64,000 nucleotides of DNA from Candidatus Sulfurimonas marisnigri (GTDB lineage: Bacteria > Campylobacterota > Campylobacteria > Campylobacterales > Sulfurimonadaceae). The stretch is from the NCBI RefSeq assembly GCF_015265475.1, contig NZ_CP054493.1:744001-808000 (forward strand), written 5' to 3'. The position numbers and the translations under genes were made by a program. This document shows positions 36,254 to 45,234 of this stretch, piece after piece. The notes beneath the pieces were generated by a model that was given only the letters and a program-made list of their open reading frames with translations, did no database searches and was not told the origin of the DNA. The stretch's first letter is position 1, and the number at the start of each line of letters is the position of its first letter.

Positions 36254-36644
36254 TATTATTACGCTTTTGATTATTATACTCAGGAGTTTTTGAACTAAAG
36301 TATATTGTTTGTGGAGAGTTGTGACCATCTTTTAAGACTATATAGTTGCTAGATAGGGTAAGAACCTTTACAACTTTTTCTCCAATATATACAGAATCTT
36401 TTTGTTTTAAGACGATATTTTTACCATTTATTTTTACTAGTGCGAACTTTCCTTTGTTGCTTTCTATAAAACCGAAATAAGTTATTTTTATGTCTGTTCT
36501 TTTTATTTCAGGTTTAGGCTTCTGGATAATAACCTTTACTTCTGCTTCTGCAGGCTTTGGAGCCTGTAAATCTGTAAAAAATGGGTTGTATGATGCATAA
36601 ATAAATATTGGCATAATAATTAATGTTATGAATATCTTTTGCAT
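36243..36644 (-). CDS. PilP/GspC-like periplasmic protein
   Basis: A 133-residue protein with an N-terminal signal anchor (IFITLIIMPIFIYASYNPFF), a Pro/Lys/Glu linker and a small beta domain (GKFALVKINGKNIVLKQKDSVYIGEKVV) of the kind seen in PilP and the GspC homology region, which bind the secretin. ATG 36644 has AAGGG upstream; TTG at 36650 is an alternative. It is the first gene of the secretion/pilus operon and overlaps the secretin by 11 bases. CtsR of Campylobacter holds the same place. Confidence 0.65.
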   Translation of the reverse strand: MQKIFITLIIMPIFIYASYNPFFTDLQAPKPAEAEVKVIIQKPKPEIKRTDIKITYFGFIESNKGKFALVKINGKNIVLKQKDSVYIGEKVVKVLTLSSNYIVLKDGHNSPQTIYFSSKTPEYNNQKRNNNVQ

Positions 36645-36727
36645 ACACAAATCCCTTTTTTGTTAATTATTTTAAATTAAAGCAATAATTGTACCAAAAA
36701 TAGTAGGAATGAATAAAATATAAGTTT

Positions 36728-38194
36728 TTAAGAAGAGAATATTATGTTGAAATTTTTTAGAGGATTTAATTTTTTTATATTTTCTTTTGCTAAATATAAA
36801 CTATTTTTTGATTCAACAATTAACTCGCCATTGCTAAATTCAAGTTTTAAGTCAATATTTCTAGGTTTATGAGATAGAAGTGCAATGCTTAGTGATAAAA
36901 TATAACTAAGTGCATTTAGTTCATTATTATTAGGTAGTAATCCCTTGTATTTTTCTACATGTAAGGATGATGGGAATCTCTTTTTTGCATATTTTGCAAG
37001 TGTTGAAATAAGCATTATCTGTTTATGTGTAAATCCAAACTCAAGAGCATTTTGTAAAAGATAGTAGCTATGTCTGTATTGTGAGTAAAAGTGCATACTA
37101 GAGCCACTCATACAAAGTTTTGCTGCTATTGCTAACTCATAACGGTATTTTATATCTATGCCTAACTCTTCGTATGTTATATCAAACAATTGTTTTGAGA
37201 GTTTGCTTAGTTGATTTGAGTAAGCTGTATCATCTACATGTGAGTCAAGTATTTGTCTTACAGAAGTGTTGTAGTTAATCGGAAATTTGTCTTTCGAATT
37301 TCTCAGTAAATCTGCTAGATAAACCCCTTCTCTAAGACCAACACCACTTGTAGTTAGATTATCGACTTTGAATTTATTTAGAACTCTGTCTAGGATTAAA
37401 GCACCTGGTTTTATAACGTCAAATCTGGCACTTTTAATCCCTAGCTTTTTTAATCCAGTTTCATTAGATTCTAAGACTTTAGTTAAAAACTTCCTAAATT
37501 CACTATAGCTTGACTCATAAGCATGTAATTTTTTCATAGGATATTTGTTGTTATTCATAAGAGCAAGTGAAATTGCCCTAAACGTTCCGCCAATTCCAAT
37601 TATGGTTGATATTTCAATATTATCAAGCTGTTTTAACTGCAAATCAATAAGCTCTTTGGCTCCATTTATGTCATTGTTGTCAAAAAAGAGTTCTTTAAGT
37701 CTCACAGTACCAAGATTAAGGGATATATTGTTGTCTATATTTTTTTTAGATATTATTGAAAATTCAGTTGAACCACCGCCAATATCTATGCTTAAGGCTC
37801 TATCTTGATCTGGTAATAAGTTTGCACAAGCGATAGCTCCCAAGTAGGCTTCTCTTTGACCGTCAATGATTTTTATTTTTAGTCCAAGGTTATGTCGTGC
37901 ATTATGTAAGAAGTCTTTTTTATTTGGCGCATCTCTAAGTGCTGAAGTAGCAATACAAAGAGTTTTTCTTGCTTTAAATGAGGATATGATTGTTAAAAAG
38001 TTTTCAAGAGCATAAATAGTTCTTTGCATAGCCTCATCTTGAAGTACACCACCGTTTTGGTAGGCATTTTCAGATATTCTAACCCTGCTTTTTTCTTCAT
38101 GCAATATTCGAAATGCAAAACGAGAAGTTTTTTCATAGACTACCATTCTAACTGAATTAGAACCTATGTCTATGACTGCTACTCGTTGTGCCAT
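36728..38194 (-). CDS. ppx: Ppx/GppA phosphatase family protein
   Basis: A 488-residue exopolyphosphatase/guanosine pentaphosphate phosphohydrolase. The ASKHA motifs are present: AVIDIGSNSVRMVVYE at the start, LSIDIGGGSTEFSII in the middle and GVGLREGVYL later; a C-terminal HD-like helical domain follows (about residues 310-488). In Campylobacterota these enzymes degrade polyphosphate or pppGpp and affect the stringent response. It lies 11 bases after the ferredoxin gene, likely in one transcript. Confidence 0.9.
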   Translation of the reverse strand: MAQRVAVIDIGSNSVRMVVYEKTSRFAFRILHEEKSRVRISENAYQNGGVLQDEAMQRTIYALENFLTIISSFKARKTLCIATSALRDAPNKKDFLHNARHNLGLKIKIIDGQREAYLGAIACANLLPDQDRALSIDIGGGSTEFSIISKKNIDNNISLNLGTVRLKELFFDNNDINGAKELIDLQLKQLDNIEISTIIGIGGTFRAISLALMNNNKYPMKKLHAYESSYSEFRKFLTKVLESNETGLKKLGIKSARFDVIKPGALILDRVLNKFKVDNLTTSGVGLREGVYLADLLRNSKDKFPINYNTSVRQILDSHVDDTAYSNQLSKLSKQLFDITYEELGIDIKYRYELAIAAKLCMSGSSMHFYSQYRHSYYLLQNALEFGFTHKQIMLISTLAKYAKKRFPSSLHVEKYKGLLPNNNELNALSYILSLSIALLSHKPRNIDLKLEFSNGELIVESKNSLYLAKENIKKLNPLKNFNIIFSS

Positions 38195-38205
38195 AAAATA
38201 CTCTT

Positions 38206-38457
38206 CTACTCTTCTAGTTGGAGGTTTTTATATTTAAATTGAAGCTCAGCAATTGATTCTACATTATCTTTGTCTGGTACAATACAGTCAACTGGACAAA
38301 CAGATATACAAGCAGGCTCGTCATAAATATTTACGCACTCTGTACAGCGATCTGGATCTATATAGTAAATTGGATCTCCCTCTTCAATTGCTTCTGTAGG
38401 GCACTCTTCTCGGCATGCATCACATGCAATACACTCATCATTAATAATTAAAGCCAT
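38206..38457 (-). CDS. 2[4Fe-4S] ferredoxin, YfhL/Allochromatium type
   Basis: An 83-residue ferredoxin with cluster motifs C-I-A-C-D-A-C-x3-CP and C-T-E-C-x8-C-x3-CP. The six-residue insertion between the second and third Cys of the second site and the C-terminal helix (SIAELQFKYKNLQLEE) define the Allochromatium vinosum/YfhL type, which has very low potentials. It could be the electron partner of the oxidoreductase at 1184-4830, but this is only inference. Upstream of ppx by 11 bases. Confidence 0.9.
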   Translation of the reverse strand: MALIINDECIACDACREECPTEAIEEGDPIYYIDPDRCTECVNIYDEPACISVCPVDCIVPDKDNVESIAELQFKYKNLQLEE

Positions 38458-38569
38458 TAGTTCACCTTATAATTTAGAAGTTCATTTGAAATATATATAA
38501 GTATATATTTTTTAGTGTTCGATTTATAGCGAAATAAAGCTTTATTATTTTTTAAATTTTAATATTCTA

Positions 38570-39871
38570 TCAATATTGAGGTAAAATACAAGAAAGTTTT
38601 GAGTTTAGGTTTAATGAGGCAATAGTTCCATCTATTCCATCGGTTCTATTTTTTATGCTGATTTTTGCTCCAAGGGCGTCTGCTGCACTTTTAGCTAGAA
38701 ATAGTCCTAGTCCAACCCCTTGTTTATTTCCTTGTCTCGCAAAGGGTGCATATAGATCAACACTCTCATCTACGCCACACCCCTCGTCAATTACTTCAAT
38801 AAGCAATCCATAGTTATTTAACGAACTTTGTAGTTTTACTTTGCCTTCCGTACGTGTAAACTTGAGCGCATTTTGTAAAAAATTTTGAACTATTTGATTA
38901 AGCAAACCTACTTGAAGTATTGCAGTAAAACCATTAGGCATAAAATTCATCTCTAGTAATTTACCTTCATTTTCAGCAAGTAGCCTAAAGTCATCAGCTT
39001 TTTGAGAGAGAACAGCTATAACATCTACTTCCTGAGGTTTTTCTAGTTGCATACCTTCTTGTCTGCCTATATTGAGTATATTAGAAACTATGTTGTTCAT
39101 TTCATCTATAGTTTTATTTGTTACTTTCAGGGCTTCTATATACTCCTCCGGGGAGCGTTTTTTTAATAGAGTTACTTGATTTTTTAATTTAATAACTGCA
39201 AGCGGAGTCTTTAGCTCGTGAGCAGTACCAATAAAAAGTTCTTTTTGATATTTGACAAAATTTTGAATCCTTAAAATAAGATGATTTATTGTAGCACCTA
39301 GGGATTCAAACTCTTCAGGTAGATTCTCGGTTACTATTGGCCTTATGAGATGCTCATTCATGTTTGAGAGTTTATTACTTAGTGCTTTTACAGGACTAAC
39401 TAACATTTTTGAAAGGGTGATTGCGTATACTACAGCAAGTAAAAAACCAGCAATATTTATTATAAAAATATAATGAAGTATTTTATCTAATAACTCCCTT
39501 GTTTCTGTAATATTGTTTGTTATTTTCAGATAACTTAAGTCGTCTAAATTAAAAGGGTAAATAAGCGTAAGATAGGTTTTTCCTCTCTTGCTTGTTTGAT
39601 ATAAATCTTCTTCAATATATGATTTTTTAAGCTGTACAATTTCAACTTCTAACCCTAGGTATAACTCTGGTACTAAAGGGGTTACGGAGTTATGTAATGA
39701 TTTATTATGCGCAATATTTTTTGCATGTTTAACAATCTCTTGATATTTCTCTTCTAGAATAGAACTTTCTATGTACAAGTATAAAAAAGATGAAAATATA
39801 AGTATGAGAGATGCCAGTGAGAAGATTAATTTAATTAGAAAAACCCGTCTAATACTTTTTTTAGAAAACAT
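38570..39871 (-). CDS. Sensor histidine kinase, likely former operon partner of hsrA
   Basis: A 433-residue kinase. Membrane helices near residues 10-30 and 135-160 bracket a roughly 100-residue periplasmic sensor, followed by HAMP, an H-box (GTAHELKTPLAVIKLKNQV), N box (IVQNFLQNALKFT), G1 (DEGCGV) and G2 (GVGLGLFLAK). AGG upstream of ATG 39871. The response regulator hsrA now ends at 49781, with the 9.8 kb integrated element between. Removing the element would leave about 145 bases between hsrA and this gene in the same orientation, so it was probably its operon mate. The kinase gene itself is intact. Confidence 0.9.
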   Translation of the reverse strand: MFSKKSIRRVFLIKLIFSLASLILIFSSFLYLYIESSILEEKYQEIVKHAKNIAHNKSLHNSVTPLVPELYLGLEVEIVQLKKSYIEEDLYQTSKRGKTYLTLIYPFNLDDLSYLKITNNITETRELLDKILHYIFIINIAGFLLAVVYAITLSKMLVSPVKALSNKLSNMNEHLIRPIVTENLPEEFESLGATINHLILRIQNFVKYQKELFIGTAHELKTPLAVIKLKNQVTLLKKRSPEEYIEALKVTNKTIDEMNNIVSNILNIGRQEGMQLEKPQEVDVIAVLSQKADDFRLLAENEGKLLEMNFMPNGFTAILQVGLLNQIVQNFLQNALKFTRTEGKVKLQSSLNNYGLLIEVIDEGCGVDESVDLYAPFARQGNKQGVGLGLFLAKSAADALGAKISIKNRTDGIDGTIASLNLNSKLSCILPQY

Positions 39872-39977
39872 TTTTTACCTAGCTATTAAGTGATGTATGT
39901 AAGTATAGCAAATTAATTTAAAACTAACTATATATGTGATATTGTGAAATTTTGAATGCAGGTGATTAACGCAAGCA

Positions 39978-40003
39978 GAGAAAAGGGGTAAGTTCCCTTT
40001 CTC
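39978..40003 (-). other. Hairpin in the original hsrA-kinase spacer
   Basis: GAGAAAAGGGG and CCCTTTCTC pair with one bulged A around a 7-base loop. It lies just outside attL on the chromosomal side, so before insertion it followed the hsrA stop closely. No T-run follows on the reverse strand; it may attenuate rather than end transcription into the kinase gene. Confidence 0.45.
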
Positions 40004-40017
40004 GTTAATATTAATTG

Positions 40018-40031
40018 ATTTCTTTTGGGAA
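40018..40031. repeat. attL core repeat
   Basis: ATTTCTTTTGGGAA, identical to 49788-49801. On the reverse strand the flanking chromosome would finish hsrA as FPKEIN-stop, which shows that this is the displaced original hsrA end. Confidence 0.85.
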
Positions 40032-40090
40032 ACAAAAGAAGTAAACGACATAAGAGTACGAATATACAGTAGTTTAAATGGTATTAAAAA

Positions 40091-40116
40091 TAAGTTATAC
40101 ATAAAGTTATACATTC
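40091..40116. repeat. Left integrase arm-type repeats
   Basis: Two AAGTTATACAT units, 12 bases apart (40092 and 40104). The whole 26 bases recur exactly at 49645-49670, near the other end. Position 60 bases inside attL fits arm-binding sites of a tyrosine integrase. Confidence 0.7.
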
Positions 40117-40179
40117 TAAAATATTTAATATTTTTACTAAACACTCTTTAAACTGCCTACTTTAAGTACTTTACTTAGT

Positions 40180-40731
40180 TTATCTGTTAAACTCATTATC
40201 AAACCATTTTCTAAGTTCATTAGCATTATACTGTATTTTACACCCATCTTTAGAAGATTTTTCTAATCTATTGTGTACTCTATTTCTTCTATTAGTTTGC
40301 CAACTTTTTGAGTACCCATAAAGTAAAGTAAACTCATCCGCTGTTATAAACTCTTTAGTACTTATTACATTAACTTTAACTTCATCTAAGTAAGGTACTT
40401 TAATATTGTCATATAATTCATATACATTCAAGGCATACTTTAGTAACTCGTTGTATGTCTTTGTGTTTTGTTTATACAGTTCTATTGCTACTGTATTTCC
40501 ATCTAGTAGTACTTGTATATCATTTTCTTTATTATCACTATCAGTTACTACAATAGTTACTAAGTCTTTGTAAAACTCTTTGTCTTCTTTACTTAGTTCA
40601 GTTCTGTTAATATTCTTATTATTAGTACTTGTATAAACTTTATTAAGTATATCTTTTTGTTTCCTTGATAAGTCTTTTATTGTAGTAACTAAATCATCAA
40701 GTATTTTCTTTATTTGTTTGTCTTTATTCAT
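40180..40731 (-). CDS. Element protein with C-terminal helix-turn-helix (excisionase-like)
   Basis: A 183-residue protein starting at MNKDKQIKK (an upstream ATG at 40755 would add eight residues). The N-terminal part is helical and charged. The end (ITADEFTLLYGYSKSWQTNR, then YNANELRKWFDNEF) looks like the winged helix-turn-helix of AlpA/excisionase proteins, where the first part contacts DNA and the last strand/helix is conserved. It is the last gene before attL. A role in excision or control of the element is inferred. An AGTACT word lies just upstream of the coding start. Confidence 0.55.
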   Translation of the reverse strand: MNKDKQIKKILDDLVTTIKDLSRKQKDILNKVYTSTNNKNINRTELSKEDKEFYKDLVTIVVTDSDNKENDIQVLLDGNTVAIELYKQNTKTYNELLKYALNVYELYDNIKVPYLDEVKVNVISTKEFITADEFTLLYGYSKSWQTNRRNRVHNRLEKSSKDGCKIQYNANELRKWFDNEFNR

Positions 40732-40823
40732 TCTAAAATTATAACTAAAAATCAAGTACTAAATAAAAATTGTAAAGTAAAAAATTCAAGTAAAAATACA
40801 ACTATAAACAGTTATAAACACCC

Positions 40824-40887
40824 CTACAACACTTTAAACCTCTTAGTAAACATAATGTATTAAGTAAGTTGTAAAAGTGTCTTGTAG
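40824..40887. repeat. Imperfect inverted repeat between rep and the HTH gene
   Basis: CTACAACACTTT (40824-40835) pairs with AAAGTGTCTTGTAG (40874-40887) with two unpaired bases, around a 38-base loop. The 180-base gap could hold the end signal of rep or an operator for the HTH gene. Confidence 0.4.
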
Positions 40888-40935
40888 GTCTTCTGTCAAC
40901 TTAACTTAAACTTAAATAACATTAACTATATCTGT

Positions 40936-41087
40936 TTACAAAAAATCATCTATTTTTGTGTTTGTTAACTTTTCTTCAAATAATTTAAAATTCACAAACT
41001 TTTCTAACTTTAGTAATTCATCTTTTACATTACTAATATCTAAAGTGTACATTATTCCGTCACTTACACTTGTACCCTTATTAATCA
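40936..41087 (-). pseudogene. Rep-like protein, C-terminal fragment cut off by IS21
   Basis: The reverse frame gives LINKGTSVSDGIMYTLDISN and on to KIDDFL-stop, about 50 residues. It continues the frame of the fragment at 43677-44424 exactly when the IS and one copy of the 6-bp duplication are removed: both fragments then read through QKRLINKG. Alone it has no start codon of its own. It would be a non-functional end of a 299-residue protein. Confidence 0.85.
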
Positions 41088-41273
41088 ATCTTTTGCTTAC
41101 GCCACTCCCATTCGGACACCCAGTCACTTTTCACTCGGACACTCAGTCGGAAAGTATTCGGACAGTTAGCCGTTTTTAGTTCGGACAATTTGTCTAATTT
41201 AGCGGCTGGAAATCATAAGTAGAAAATTCTCTAATAATTTAATTACACTTCATAAAAAAAATGAGGTGTGAAG

Positions 41274-42809
41274 ATGGAGAGACTTTCTATGCGAAAAATT
41301 AAAGATATATTGAAGTTACGATTTATAACTGAGATATCCTATAGGCAAATAAGTAGAGCTGTAAATGTACCAAGTTCAACCGTATCAGACTATTGTAAAA
41401 GGTTTGAAATAAGTAAATGTACAATAGATGAACTTTTAGAGATAGACGAAGATAAGATATATCAGATTCTATTTCCTGAAAAACTGAAAATTGATAAAAC
41501 TACTAAACGACCACTTCCAAACTTCGAATATATTCACAAAGAGATAGCAAAAAAAGGTATTACATTTGAGCTGCTATGGATGAAATATAAAGAGCAGCAT
41601 CCAGATGGATATGCACTGAGTAGATTTAAAGAACTCTATTACAGCTTCAAGAATAAAATAAGCCCCACAATGAGACAGACCTATATACCAGGACATCAAA
41701 TGTTTGTAGACTATAGCGGTCTTAGTGTTGCATATAGAGATGCTATAACTGGTGAAATACATAAAGCACAAATATTTGTCGCTGTGCTTGGTGGAAGTGG
41801 ATGTGCATTTGTACATGCAACACCATCTCAAAAACAAGAGTATTTTATAAAATCACACATCTTAGCCTATGAGTTTTATGGTGGTGCACCTAAAATAAAT
41901 GTACCTGATAATCTAAAGAGTGCCATTATCTCAAATAATAAGAATGGAATTGTTGTAAATGAGAGCTACGCAGAGATGTGTCGCCATTACAATTGCGGGG
42001 TTGAACCAGCACGTCCAAAAAAACCTCAAGACAAAGGAATAGTCGAACAAGCTGTGCAAGGGATTCAGAGATGGATATTAGCTGTATTTAGACATAGGAC
42101 ATTTTTTAGTGTTGATGAGATAAATCAGGCTATTGCACCATTGCTGGATCAATACAATTCTAAAAAGAGCAGACACTTAGGAGCAAGTAGATATGAACTC
42201 TTTGAAGAAGAAAAACTCCAGCTACAGCCATTACCGGCAAATAGATTTATATACAAAGAGATAAAAATTGCAACAGTTGATTTATCATACCATGTCAAAT
42301 TATTGGATTGCTACTACTCGGTACCATTTAAATACTTGAGTGAAAAAGTAGAAATAAAATACTCTACAGCCTTAGTAGAGATTTATCACAAAAGTAGGCT
42401 GTTGGCGACACATCCAAGGATACACAGAGTAAATGCAAGGTCTACACTTCATGAACATATGCCTAAAAACCATCAGTATCAAAATGAAAAAATGAATCCA
42501 GCAAGACTACTAAATTGGACAGTATCCATAGGTGAAAACACAAGAGCCTTTACTCAGAAAAAGCTTGATGGTTCAGAGTATCCTGCGAATGCATATACTA
42601 GTATCATCGCTATATTAAATAAAGCGAAAGTTTACGGAAGAATTGAGCTTGATATGGCACTTGCATACGCACTCTCAATAAATGCGACAAGTGTAAAATC
42701 GATAGAGTCAATACTATCTAAAAAGCTCTATGTGCAGATAGCAAACAATGTAACAAGTACAGTAATTAATAATCATGAAAATATTCGTGGTAAAGATTAC
42801 TACAAATAA
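41274..42809 (+). CDS. istA: IS21 transposase IstA
   Basis: A 511-residue transposase with an N-terminal helix-turn-helix (ISYRQISRAVNVPSSTVSDYCK) and an rve-type DDE domain: MFVDYSGLSV (first Asp), VPDNLKSAI (second Asp) and PKKPQDKGIVEQAVQ (final Glu). A C-terminal beta domain follows (YYSVPFKYLSEKVEIKY). It needs IstB for target capture. ATG 41274 has GAGG seven bases upstream; the in-frame GTG at 41268 is too close to that site. istB starts 17 bases downstream. Confidence 0.93.
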   Translation: MERLSMRKIKDILKLRFITEISYRQISRAVNVPSSTVSDYCKRFEISKCTIDELLEIDEDKIYQILFPEKLKIDKTTKRPLPNFEYIHKEIAKKGITFELLWMKYKEQHPDGYALSRFKELYYSFKNKISPTMRQTYIPGHQMFVDYSGLSVAYRDAITGEIHKAQIFVAVLGGSGCAFVHATPSQKQEYFIKSHILAYEFYGGAPKINVPDNLKSAIISNNKNGIVVNESYAEMCRHYNCGVEPARPKKPQDKGIVEQAVQGIQRWILAVFRHRTFFSVDEINQAIAPLLDQYNSKKSRHLGASRYELFEEEKLQLQPLPANRFIYKEIKIATVDLSYHVKLLDCYYSVPFKYLSEKVEIKYSTALVEIYHKSRLLATHPRIHRVNARSTLHEHMPKNHQYQNEKMNPARLLNWTVSIGENTRAFTQKKLDGSEYPANAYTSIIAILNKAKVYGRIELDMALAYALSINATSVKSIESILSKKLYVQIANNVTSTVINNHENIRGKDYYK

Positions 42810-42826
42810 AAAAGGAAATCGAATAA

Positions 42827-43573
42827 ATGAATCAAACTACAGTAATAAATAAACTTAATGATTTAGGATATCAGGGCTTAAAAAATGCATATCTAAGACA
42901 GATGGAGGATACAAACTATCATCAACTTAGCTTTGAGGAGAGAATCTATGGTCTCTTAGATGCACAAGATATTTTTTTACAAAACAAAAGAATAGCTACA
43001 AATATAAAAGCCTCAAAAATCAAAGACAAACAAGCAGCAATAGAGAATATAGATTATAACTCTAGCAGAAACATTGACAGACAGGCTTTCCAATCGCTTA
43101 TTAGCATGGATTTTATTCGTAATCATCAAAATATTATCATCACTGGGAAAACTGGAACTGGTAAGAGCTTTACAGCCCAAGCACTTGCAAACAGAGCTCT
43201 GTTAGATGGATTTAAAGTTTATTATGTTCGGGTACCTACACTGCTAGAAGAGATTAAAATATCAAGAGCAGATGGGACGTATACAAATTTACTAAAAAGA
43301 TATTCAAGGTTTCAGCTTCTTATACTTGATGACTTTGGAGTATCGCAAATATCTACAGATGATGTTACAAACCTATTTGAGATTATTGAAGATAGGACAG
43401 AGATAAACTCGACTATTATAACTTCACAATTACCTGTTTCTCAGTGGTATGACTATCTCAATAATGATACTGTAGCGGATGCTATGTTGGATCGGGTAGT
43501 TCACTCATCTCATCGTGTTGAAATAAAGGGTGAATCTATGAGAAAATTGAAGTCAAAAATAAATCCAAATTAA
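42827..43573 (+). CDS. istB: IS21 ATP-binding helper IstB
   Basis: A 248-residue AAA+ ATPase of the DnaC/IstB type. Walker A ITGKTGTGKSFTAQALANRA and Walker B LLILDDFGV are intact, followed by sensor residues (TIITSQLPVSQWYD) and an arginine finger region (DAMLDRVVHSSHRVEIKGES). IstB assembles on DNA and recruits the transposase to the target. The gene lies 17 bases after istA with AAAGGAAA before the ATG, and is complete. Confidence 0.93.
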   Translation: MNQTTVINKLNDLGYQGLKNAYLRQMEDTNYHQLSFEERIYGLLDAQDIFLQNKRIATNIKASKIKDKQAAIENIDYNSSRNIDRQAFQSLISMDFIRNHQNIIITGKTGTGKSFTAQALANRALLDGFKVYYVRVPTLLEEIKISRADGTYTNLLKRYSRFQLLILDDFGVSQISTDDVTNLFEIIEDRTEINSTIITSQLPVSQWYDYLNNDTVADAMLDRVVHSSHRVEIKGESMRKLKSKINPN

Positions 43574-43676
43574 AACTCATTCGGACACTTGTGTTATAAT
43601 TTTACACTTAGAGATTTTTTACTTATGCATGTCCGAATGATTTCCGGCTAGCTGTACGAGTGAAGTGGCTGGAGCA

Positions 43677-44424
43677 ATCTTTTTTGGATGTTACATTTAT
43701 TTCTAGTACCGAAAAGTTTTACATGGTACTTATTTAATTCATTACTTAATTCTTTAATACTATGTATTTTCTTTAGTAGTCTAGGCAGTAATTTAACTTC
43801 AAATCTAGTAATGTCCTTATCTATATTATTATTAAGTACTAGTTCTTTATGTGTTTTATCACACAAGTAGGCACTCATCATCATATTACTTCTATCTAAA
43901 GTTTTTACACCATTCTTTACTTTATTTTTTATAGTTTCAATATATTGTGTCTTAGTACTAATATCAGTAATAAGTTTATCTATCCTATTTCCTCTTACTT
44001 TATCTTTCTGTACTATTACTTTATCATTTGTAGTATTAATATCAGTACAAATATCTATCTGTCTAATATCCCACTTACTTAAATTACATTTTATACTTAA
44101 GTACTCTAGTAAACTAAATATGTGTTTAGTTCTATTATTGTCTAGGTCAGTATTGTAAGTTTTTAATCCATTAAAATTAATAATATTACTTACTAAACCA
44201 TCTTTATTAATTAAAGTCCTGTAATCAAATATTACTTGATTATTCTCTTTTACTAAGTACTTGTTCATACTGTTGTTTGTTTCAATCTTGTGTTTAGTTA
44301 ATGTGTTGTTTTGTATGTAGGTTTCCATCTGTGTATGGAGTGTATTTGTAGTATAGTTAACAAAACTAATACTATCAATTGTAGTTTGTAAATTGTTCAT
44401 CCTTGTACCTCTATTTGTTTTCAC
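43677..44424 (-). pseudogene. Rep_trans/phage-Rep-like replication protein, N-terminal fragment interrupted by IS21
   Basis: Reading leftward from ATG 44424 (or 44400) gives about 249 residues before the IS boundary; a further few IS-derived codons end at 43648. The motifs WDIRQIDICTDI, SAYLCDKTHKEL and ITRFEVKLLPRL follow the order (D-x-D/T strand, Y-DK, R-fE-v-L) of replication initiation proteins of small plasmids and filamentous phages. Restored, the protein has 299 residues. It probably started replication at repeats just upstream. Interrupted by IS21, it should no longer work. The exact family is inferred from motif pattern. Confidence 0.7.
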
Positions 44425-44507
44425 AAATATTTATACAAATCATTAACAATTATTCAAAAATAGATAAAAAGTACTGAAAAACAGTTAACCTTTTATGGAG
44501 AAAAACA

Positions 44508-44632
44508 TAGGGTATACAGTACTTATGGTGTATATTAATATGTACTATAACAGTATTAATACACTAAAATCAAAAAGTATATATACCCTCTCAAAAACAA
44601 AAAATCCAAAAAAGTATATATACCCTCTTGTA
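44508..44632. repeat. Repeated GGGTATA elements upstream of rep (possible origin)
   Basis: AAAAGTATATATACCCTCT occurs twice (44573-44591 and about 44612-44630), 40 bases apart. A related inverted copy, AGGGTATACAGTACT, starts near 44510. They lie in the 230-base gap before rep, where iterons or a nick site would be expected. Confidence 0.5.
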
Positions 44633-44655
44633 AGTCTTCTATTTTCCCTATTATT

Positions 44656-45012
44656 TTATTTTCTAGTTCTTTTCGCTGGTAGTAAATCTTCTTTAGCATT
44701 TTTCTTAAATAAACTTCTTAACTGTTCAGCAGTTACAGCATACTCTTTTGCAGTACTTTTCTTACCTTTAATAGTTATCGGTTTATCTGTATATGCTTCT
44801 TTAACACTTCCAAATTCAACAAGTATACCACTAGCAATATATCTTAATTTTGACATAGTAAAGTTACCTTTATTATCTTCAGCATAATTAAATAGTACTT
44901 CTTTCATAGCATTAAACTCTTCACTATACTTAGCAACTCTAGTACTTACTGTATTATTTGCCTTATCAATTATCTTATCTACATCAATCTTAGTTATATC
45001 AAATGTTGCCAT
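44656..45012 (-). CDS. Element protein of unknown function
   Basis: A 118-residue soluble protein starting MATFDITKIDVDKIIDKANN (an upstream ATG at 45039 is less likely). It is basic at the C-terminus (DLLPAKRTRK) and mostly helical. No family recognised. It lies between rep and the serine recombinase, with the putative origin repeats on its left, so a replication accessory role is possible. CCTTTTG-rich sequence before the ATG gives AAAGGAAAC as ribosome site. Codons AGT ACT (Ser-Thr) occur twice. Confidence 0.6.
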   Translation of the reverse strand: MATFDITKIDVDKIIDKANNTVSTRVAKYSEEFNAMKEVLFNYAEDNKGNFTMSKLRYIASGILVEFGSVKEAYTDKPITIKGKKSTAKEYAVTAEQLRSLFKKNAKEDLLPAKRTRK

Positions 45013-45234
45013 TATGTTTCCTTTTGTTTTAATTCGCAAAAGTATATCATATCTATAGTTTATTTAGTAAGTAATAGTGTAGTTTATTTGTTAGTTGTAT
45101 AAATAAGTGTAGTAAGTTTAAACAATAAGTTTATCTCTCATTTACTTATTTGTTTACTCTTATACCTATTACAGTAGGCTCGAAAGTTTTCATAGTAGAC
45201 ACCTCTACTAACTCCTTGTAGTAGTATAGTTTAA

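Larger units (their letters stand above)
41094..43676 (+). mobile_element. IS21-family insertion sequence, intact, 6-bp target duplication
   Basis: Ends begin TGCT...GCCACT on both sides (left TGCTTACGCCACT; right, reversed, TGCTCCAGCCACT) and have the TG...CA termini of the IS21 family. The flanks carry a 6-bp duplication, ATCTTT, at 41088-41093 and 43677-43682. Four TCGGACA repeats lie in the left 100 bases, and two (one inverted) near the right, as expected for the multiple transposase sites of this family. It carries istA and istB, both uninterrupted, so it is probably active. Length 2,583 bases. It inserted into the rep gene of the element. Confidence 0.92.

Noticed and set aside
44495-44887. 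Rightward 130-codon frame with membrane-like composition
   Set aside because: It overlaps the opposite unknown gene at 44656-45012 and the rep upstream repeats; hydrophobicity arises from the complement of Lys/Glu-rich coding.
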